In this document: positions 32,995 to 37,625 of the stretch, one piece after another | How positions within the stretch are numbered: the first letter of the stretch is position 1 | Layout of the letters: each line of letters begins with the position of its first letter | From: Rhodobiaceae bacterium UBA6963 | Lineage (GTDB): Bacteria; Pseudomonadota; Alphaproteobacteria; RS24 | Direction of reading: 5' to 3' | Assembly (NCBI GenBank): GCA_002450335.1 | Contig: DJZB01000039.1 | Location: forward strand, 1-37,625 | Length of the DNA stretch: 37,625 nucleotides | Made by a program: the position numbers and the translations under genes | Notes under the pieces: generated by a model | What the model was told of the DNA's origin: nothing | Seen by the model: only the letters and a program-made list of their open reading frames with translations | Database searches by the model: none

Positions 32995-34623
32995 TTAATT
33001 CTCTTTAGCGGCGCGCATCGTGTCAGTGAAGTTTTGAATGTAATCCCCTGTATCACGCAAGTTTTTGACCACACGTTCCATAGATGAGAATTGCGTAACA
33101 TATCTTTCTCGGAGGTCGGCCATTCTTGTATCAAGATCTGCCAGATCCTGATTGAGATCTGTGATGTCATTATTTTTTCTGCTGATTTGCGTGCTTACAG
33201 AGCCTGAAGAAGACAAGACGGTGTCGGCATAAGTTGAAAGTGTCTCCAGCAAACTACGACCAAGGAAAATTGAATTTGTTGTTGATGTTAAGCTGGTAGA
33301 AATTGCCAAACCATTTGTGTCACCAGATAAGGTGTAATAACTCCCCGATAATGCGGTCATTGCACTTGACGAAATTGTTGCTGATCCACCTGATAAGGCA
33401 AAATTATAAACACCCGAGACGTAATCATCGCCGGAGACTTGAGCTGTTACGCTAGATGAGTCCGTTTTAACCTGACTGGCAAAAATTGCGGCAATATTTC
33501 CTGGATTGGCACGGTATGCGGTTAGAAATTCGTCTTCATCAAAAGCTATAGATCCATCAAGCTGAGTCGAAATACCAAAATTTGTCAGATAGATACTGGA
33601 CGAGGAGTACCCCTCAATCGGGGTTGTTGAAATTGCTCTAATTCTGGATTGAATACTTCTTGCTACGGAGTCGCCCGCAAGTGCCCCAGAAGCTTCCCCG
33701 TTGAGGCCTCTTTTTGTCAGTTCATTCATTTTAGTGGTCAGCGTGTTTAAAGATGTCACAAAACTATTCATATTTGTGAGCGCTGATGTCTCATCATATC
33801 CGGCTTCAACTTTTACAGCAGATGAAACCGTACCTTTAAGTTCCAGCTGCACGCCATCAATAAGATCTGTGATTGTATTTGATGATCTCGTCACGGTAAC
33901 ACCATCAATAGTTAAGCTTGCGTCTTGGCCAATAATAGTTTCTTTACTTGATGCGTAGGTTGAAAACCCAAATGTTGAAAGTCCTGCATTTGAAGAATCT
34001 TCAGTTGCAGTAATTTTCATTTCATTACCACTGCCTGAGTTGGATTTCACAACCAAAGAGTAAGCTGAGGTTGCTGTTTGAATTATTGAAGCTGTTACAC
34101 CCATTCCACCATCATTTATTGCATCTCTTAGGCCTGTTAGCGTGTTGTTTGTGCTATCAATTGTCAGAGTTTTATTTGTAATAGAAGTGTCTTCAGTAAA
34201 TTCTTTGTCGTTCCTGTTCCAGCTACCAAACTCAAATAAAAGTGTGCCCTGACCAATGCTCGCATTTTCAGTGGAAAAATTATTTGCGAAAACAAGGGTA
34301 TGATTTTGTGCAAGTTGAGATACTGCCATACTATGGCTGAAGTCAGATATTTTAGTTTTATCTGTAATTGTGGTTTCAATGTTTGAAGATCCGCTATTTA
34401 TAGTTAAGCCAAGTTCGCCATCTAAACTCGTCATTGACGTTTTGAATGTCTCAAATTGTTGTTTTAGCGTCCCAAAACCTGAAATTTTAACATTATTTTC
34501 TTCTACTTTTTTGTTAATAGCTGCGGCTTTTGGCGCACGATTAGCCTCCACCAGCGCATCAACGATTTGCGTGGTGTTAAGACCGCTACCGGCATTCAAA
34601 GCACTTAAGTAATCAACAGCCAT
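32995..34623 (-). CDS. fliD: Filament cap protein FliD
   Basis: This 542-aa HAP2 protein caps the filament and promotes flagellin folding. The N-terminal domain is typical (ALNAGSGLNTTQIVDALVEA, then NRAPKAAAINKKVEENNVKI, residues about 9-48). An IN-like segment appears near 155-205 (NNTLTGLRDAINDGGMGVTA). The C-terminal coiled region reads ISRKNNDITDLNQDLADLDT, then ERYVTQFSSMERVVKNLRDT. The length is within the family range. It has AGGGAA before the ATG and its own sigma-54 promoter, overlapping the start of the divergent CLC gene. FliS lies about 2.3 kb away. Confidence 0.95.
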   Translation of the reverse strand: MAVDYLSALNAGSGLNTTQIVDALVEANRAPKAAAINKKVEENNVKISGFGTLKQQFETFKTSMTSLDGELGLTINSGSSNIETTITDKTKISDFSHSMAVSQLAQNHTLVFANNFSTENASIGQGTLLFEFGSWNRNDKEFTEDTSITNKTLTIDSTNNTLTGLRDAINDGGMGVTASIIQTATSAYSLVVKSNSGSGNEMKITATEDSSNAGLSTFGFSTYASSKETIIGQDASLTIDGVTVTRSSNTITDLIDGVQLELKGTVSSAVKVEAGYDETSALTNMNSFVTSLNTLTTKMNELTKRGLNGEASGALAGDSVARSIQSRIRAISTTPIEGYSSSSIYLTNFGISTQLDGSIAFDEDEFLTAYRANPGNIAAIFASQVKTDSSSVTAQVSGDDYVSGVYNFALSGGSATISSSAMTALSGSYYTLSGDTNGLAISTSLTSTTNSIFLGRSLLETLSTYADTVLSSSGSVSTQISRKNNDITDLNQDLADLDTRMADLRERYVTQFSSMERVVKNLRDTGDYIQNFTDTMRAAKEN

Positions 34624-34655
34624 TAAAATTCCCTATTATTTTAACGACTGAAATG

Positions 34656-34672
34656 TGCAATATTTATGCCGA
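34656..34672 (-). promoter_or_regulatory. Sigma-54 promoter for fliD
   Basis: The minus strand reads TCGGCATAAATATTGCA with exact GG-N10-GC spacing, about 34 bases before the fliD ATG. It overlaps the first codons of the divergent CLC gene (ATG at 34666). Confidence 0.75.
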
Positions 34673-36420
34673 AGTTACTGTTTATTTTGATTTATTGCAG
34701 GTCGTTTTTTGAGAGGTTTATTTTGTTTGGCACTTCATTCCTCATACCCCTTGCGTCTTTGGTTACCCTTGGGGTTGGCGTGGGATTCACAATGGCATTG
34801 GTATCCAATGCTTTTGTTCAGGGCGTCAAATTTCTAACAAGTACTTATGAAAATAATGAGTTTTTCTCTTTTACCCTGTTAAACCAACATTATAGTCTGA
34901 TGCCGCTTTTCGTCATCATCCTGGCGGCTTTTTTAATAATTTATGTCAGAAAAGTATTTGGTTTGGACAGATTTTATGGCCCTGCCGATAGTATTTATGC
35001 TGCTCATCGCGCGGATAATGAACTTGATGTTCGCCGCGGCTGGGGATCGACATTGAGCGCCTTTATCTCAGCTTCGGGTGGAGCTTCAGTTGGGCAATAT
35101 GGCCCACTTGTGCATTTTGGCGCGACTATGGGCAGCTATTTAAAGCAAATATCCAAAAGTAATATTCCGACGGATATTTTTCTTGGATGTGGTGTTGCCG
35201 CTGCGATTTCTGCAGGTTTCAATGCGCCTATTGCCGGTATTCTATTCGCGCACAACGCTATAATTCGTCATTTTTCTTTGAAAGCTGTTGCGCCTATAGC
35301 TGTTTCCAGTCTTGTTGCTGCTTCTTTTAGTCAATCCTTGTTTGGTAACAATGTTGCTTTTCAAATTTCCAGCCTGCCACCGGATTTGATTTCTGTTATT
35401 CCGCTCGCGCTGGTCGTAGGGCCAGTTTTTGGTTTGATTTCAATCGTTCTGATGAATGCCATCCGCTATATGGGTATGCTCGGCACTAAAAGTAAACTCG
35501 GCTACGTCAAGTTAACTCTTATTGGCGCAACACTTTGCGGGGTTATTGGTGTTTTCGTGCCTGAGGTGCTTGGCCTTGGTACAGAGACCGTTAGGGGGCT
35601 GTTATCTAACGAAATTGCCATGGATTATCTGGTTATTCTTTTAATTTTTAAAATTCTGGCGACTGCGCTTTGTATAGGTCTTGGTATGTTTGGAGGGGTT
35701 TTTTCGCCAGCTATTTTCATCGGCGCGGTTTCGGGGGCTTTAATCGGGGCTATCCTGACGAGCCTGACCGGGAATAATCTCTTATTGGTGTTTACTATTG
35801 CCGGCATGGCGGCGGTCACATCGCCGGTCGTTGGAGCTCCTATCTCGATTGTGATGGTCATTCTGGAACTCACAGCTTCGTATGATATGGCTTTGGTGTC
35901 GTTAGGGTCAGTTGTTACCTCGTCCCTGACTGTTTCAATCTTGTTTGGCTATTCTTTCTTTGACAGACAACTTCAAGACCGTGGCATAGATATCAGACGG
36001 GGGCGCGGGCATCTCGGATTGATGGAGACCTCGGTCGGCACAATAGTGACTAATGAATTCTTACGGCTGGAGGAAACTGACAATAATGGTACTGCCATCG
36101 ATAAAATGGTGGCGGCAGATGTTACCGAAGCTTATCTGCTGGATGACAAAGATATCTTCATAGGCAAAATCATCATCACTGATATTGTTAAGGAATCACC
36201 GGATGCCTTTGTTATGAATTATTTACTGGATAATCCTCTTTCTATTAAGAGCGATGCGTCGCTCCAACAATGTATAGAAGTCGCCAGTGAATTTGTCGGA
36301 GAAACAATTCCGATTATTGATCGCAAATCAAATACTTTGAGGGGTGTCGTGAGTGAAGCGGATATATTCCAAGCTTATTTGAAGCTGCAAAATACCGTTA
36401 TTGATTTAGAAACAAAATAG
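34666..36420 (+). CDS. CLC-family anion channel with CBS pair
   Basis: This 584-aa membrane protein of the ClC chloride channel/transporter family has about ten or more hydrophobic segments, the GxFxP motif (GGVFSPAIFIG, residues 343-353) and FNAPIAGILF (185-194). A C-terminal pair of CBS-type domains lies at about 445-575. The GREGP motif reads GQYGP (143-147), so the gating glutamate is replaced by Tyr; the two glutamates after the FNAP..GILF segment (E202/E203 in E. coli ClcA) are replaced by Asn197 and Ala198. Proton-coupled exchange is therefore unlikely and a passive channel mode is inferred. The ribosome site is weak. It is not a known flagellar part and is the only transport gene in the cluster. 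Confidence 0.88.
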   Translation: MPKLLFILIYCRSFFERFILFGTSFLIPLASLVTLGVGVGFTMALVSNAFVQGVKFLTSTYENNEFFSFTLLNQHYSLMPLFVIILAAFLIIYVRKVFGLDRFYGPADSIYAAHRADNELDVRRGWGSTLSAFISASGGASVGQYGPLVHFGATMGSYLKQISKSNIPTDIFLGCGVAAAISAGFNAPIAGILFAHNAIIRHFSLKAVAPIAVSSLVAASFSQSLFGNNVAFQISSLPPDLISVIPLALVVGPVFGLISIVLMNAIRYMGMLGTKSKLGYVKLTLIGATLCGVIGVFVPEVLGLGTETVRGLLSNEIAMDYLVILLIFKILATALCIGLGMFGGVFSPAIFIGAVSGALIGAILTSLTGNNLLLVFTIAGMAAVTSPVVGAPISIVMVILELTASYDMALVSLGSVVTSSLTVSILFGYSFFDRQLQDRGIDIRRGRGHLGLMETSVGTIVTNEFLRLEETDNNGTAIDKMVAADVTEAYLLDDKDIFIGKIIITDIVKESPDAFVMNYLLDNPLSIKSDASLQQCIEVASEFVGETIPIIDRKSNTLRGVVSEADIFQAYLKLQNTVIDLETK

Positions 36421-36423
36421 CAG

Positions 36424-36858
36424 TTAGGCAATCAAGTCTGTTGTGCTTTTAAAGCGCGGCATGTCATTGATTTGGGCCGATGTATAGAGCCTCTTCACCG
36501 CTGCAATATTGTGACTGATATTTTCAGCCATCAGCGCTTTGGCAATAACGATATTCTCGCTAACAACTGCTGAGGGTGCAAGCCTTGGTGATCGCACAAC
36601 ATATTCGCGATTATTTGTGCCTGTATGTTCAGTTTTCTCACCTTGATAAACCGGTGATAGCCGACTGCTGGAAGCGGGATTATGCACAGGTAAAGTTGCG
36701 ATGGATGTTCTTGTTGGCGAAGTGACATCGCTTGGCATGGGTATTGCAAATGGTGAGTTGGAAAAGCTTGTTTGAGCTTTTGCAGAAAACATTGAAGCTT
36801 TGCCAGTGAGTGATTGATTGGCAAGCGGAACATTCGAAACAGGATTTGCGTAAACCAT
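36424..36858 (-). CDS. Unknown Ser/Pro-rich protein divergent from fliS
   Basis: This 144-aa protein is not recognised. The first 85 residues are low in complexity and rich in Ser, Pro, Thr and Asn (SFSNSPFAIPMPSDVTSPTR), probably disordered. The last 50 include a likely helix (SENIVIAKALMAENISHNIA). No signal peptide is seen. AAGG precedes the ATG at a good distance. It is convergent with the CLC gene (stops 3 bases apart) and divergent from fliS. A disordered Ser-rich N-terminus is typical of flagellar export substrates, but that is only a suggestion. Confidence 0.6.
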   Translation of the reverse strand: MVYANPVSNVPLANQSLTGKASMFSAKAQTSFSNSPFAIPMPSDVTSPTRTSIATLPVHNPASSSRLSPVYQGEKTEHTGTNNREYVVRSPRLAPSAVVSENIVIAKALMAENISHNIAAVKRLYTSAQINDMPRFKSTTDLIA

Positions 36859-36919
36859 TTTGAAACCTTAACAATTTTTTTGCTAATTTCAATATCTAGT
36901 ATGCATTTTAGGAAGACTT

Positions 36920-37318
36920 ATGAACCTCAAAAAAGCCTCTCAAACCTATCAAAAAATCGATGAACAATCCTTTGTAGAGCCCGAAGATACGCATACAATT
37001 GTTCTCACGATGTTGAAAGAGCTCATCAGGTCGATTGATTTGTTTGAGGCGAATATCGATTTAAAAGAGGGCGATCAGCAAATTAAGTCCAAACATTTTT
37101 CGCGTGCGCTAACCATTATTTATGCGCTTCAGTCCAGTCTGGATTTCGAAAAGGGCGGTGAAATAGCCAGAGGTTTATTCCAGCTTTATGAATATTGCCG
37201 CCAGCAATTGCTTAAAGATATGAAAAACGGCAGGATTGAGAAAACCAATAATGCCAAGCTATCCTTGATTGAAATTACTGAGGCCTGGGAAGAAATAGGG
37301 CAGACACATGCTGGATAA
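36920..37318 (+). CDS. fliS: Flagellin chaperone FliS
   Basis: This 132-aa helical cytoplasmic chaperone prevents premature flagellin polymerisation. Family features are visible: a Tyr-containing N-terminus (KKASQTYQKI), the helix HTIVLTMLKELIRSIDLFEA, then HFSRALTIIYALQSSLDFEK, GGEIARGLFQLYEYCRQQLL and the final helix AKLSLIEITEAWEEI. The length matches FliS. It has an AGGAAG ribosome site. No sigma-54 element is seen in the 61-base gap upstream. It overlaps the next gene by 11 bases. Confidence 0.94.
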   Translation: MNLKKASQTYQKIDEQSFVEPEDTHTIVLTMLKELIRSIDLFEANIDLKEGDQQIKSKHFSRALTIIYALQSSLDFEKGGEIARGLFQLYEYCRQQLLKDMKNGRIEKTNNAKLSLIEITEAWEEIGQTHAG

Positions 37319-37595
37319 ATTCAAAGAAAAACTTAGCGATATGAATTTGGCTATCCGTGAAGCCATAAAATCAGCTGATTTTGAGAAAGCTCAAGCCCTC
37401 GATAATGAGAGACAATATTTCATCATTACGGCCATGAAGGATGAGACGTTTTCACCGGATGATGAATTTGTGGAATTTTTAGAAAATTGCGCGAAAGAAA
37501 ATGCGGAACTGGTTTCAGAACTGGAGGCCAGAATTATTAAGCTGTCCTCAGCGACACATAAAACAGGTCAAATGATGAAGGCCTATAATATATAG
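37308..37595 (+). CDS. FliT-like chaperone candidate
   Basis: This 95-aa wholly helical protein follows fliS with an 11-base overlap, the normal place of fliT, whose product is the FliD export chaperone. The segment LAIREAIKSADFEKAQALDN followed by ERQ fits the FliT pattern in which a short helix precedes a D-(W/F)-x-x-x-x-x-L-x-x-E-R sequence. Overall similarity is low, so the call depends on position, size and helicity. The gene is complete, with the stop at 37593-37595. Confidence 0.65.
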   Translation: MLDKFKEKLSDMNLAIREAIKSADFEKAQALDNERQYFIITAMKDETFSPDDEFVEFLENCAKENAELVSELEARIIKLSSATHKTGQMMKAYNI

Positions 37596-37625
37596 CTAGC
37601 TGATATTAGGTCTTTCTATCATCAG

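Noticed and set aside
1..37625. tRNA, rRNA, CRISPR arrays, insertion sequences, transposases or phage genes
   Set aside because: None seen on either strand; the window is occupied almost completely by flagellar and a few neighbouring genes.

Overview
The window is a dense flagellar gene cluster of about 37 kb at moderate GC, almost certainly from an alphaproteobacterium with a polar-type flagellum. The lineage call rests on an EipA/DUF1134 envelope protein at the left edge, which is an alphaproteobacterial family. The flagellar genes are the gamma-like set seen in Rhodospirillales-type and related marine alphaproteobacteria: FlhF/FlhG, FliA/FlgM, FliD/FliS, FlgP/FlgT and DUF2802. They are not the FlbT/FlaF/FliX set of Caulobacter and Rhizobium. 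I cannot name a genus.

Layout. 1-782: the tail of an unidentified gene, convergent with eipA. 884-2459 (minus): four small genes of unknown role, three of them with a signal peptide or a recognisable fold (NHLP/nitrile-hydratase-alpha-like, Sel1 repeats, Cys-rich exported). 2594-3382 (plus): an orphan hook/rod-like protein. 3403-8716 (minus): flhA-flhF-flhG-fliA plus one unknown gene. 9036-13119 (plus): flgP-flgT-LysM protein-flgA-flgM-flgN-like-DUF2802. 13127-14135 (minus): an acidic-tailed protein and a lipoprotein. 14236-20338 (plus): flgBCDEF. 20431-28994 (plus): flgG-flgH-flgI-flgJ-flgK-flgL. 29098-32371: two divergent flagellin genes. 32467-32955: unknown gene. 32995-34623 (minus): fliD. 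34666-36420: a CLC-family anion transporter. 36424-36858 (minus): unknown gene. 36920-37595: fliS and a fliT-like gene.

Together these encode the rod, hook, P and L rings, H-ring-type collar, hook-filament junction, cap, filament, filament chaperones, part of the export gate (FlhA), the placement and number pair (FlhF/FlhG) and the sigma-28/anti-sigma switch. The MS ring, C ring, stator, FliE, FliK, FlhB and the sigma-54 activator are not in the window.

Regulation can be read directly. Seven GG-N10-GC sigma-54 elements with good flanking matches sit in front of flhA, flgP, the acidic protein gene, flgB, flgG, one flagellin gene and fliD, and a weaker one sits before the orphan hook-like gene. 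The second flagellin gene lacks a good one and may use sigma-28.

The main oddities are two face-to-face sigma-54 promoters that share one -12 GC, and an FlhF with eroded G2/G3 GTPase motifs next to an FlhG that lacks the N-terminal FlhF-activating segment. There are also very long FlgE (1265 aa) and FlgK (1423 aa) proteins, an orphan 262-aa hook-like paralogue, a LysM protein inside the FlgP/FlgT operon, and several conserved-looking unknown genes embedded in the cluster.
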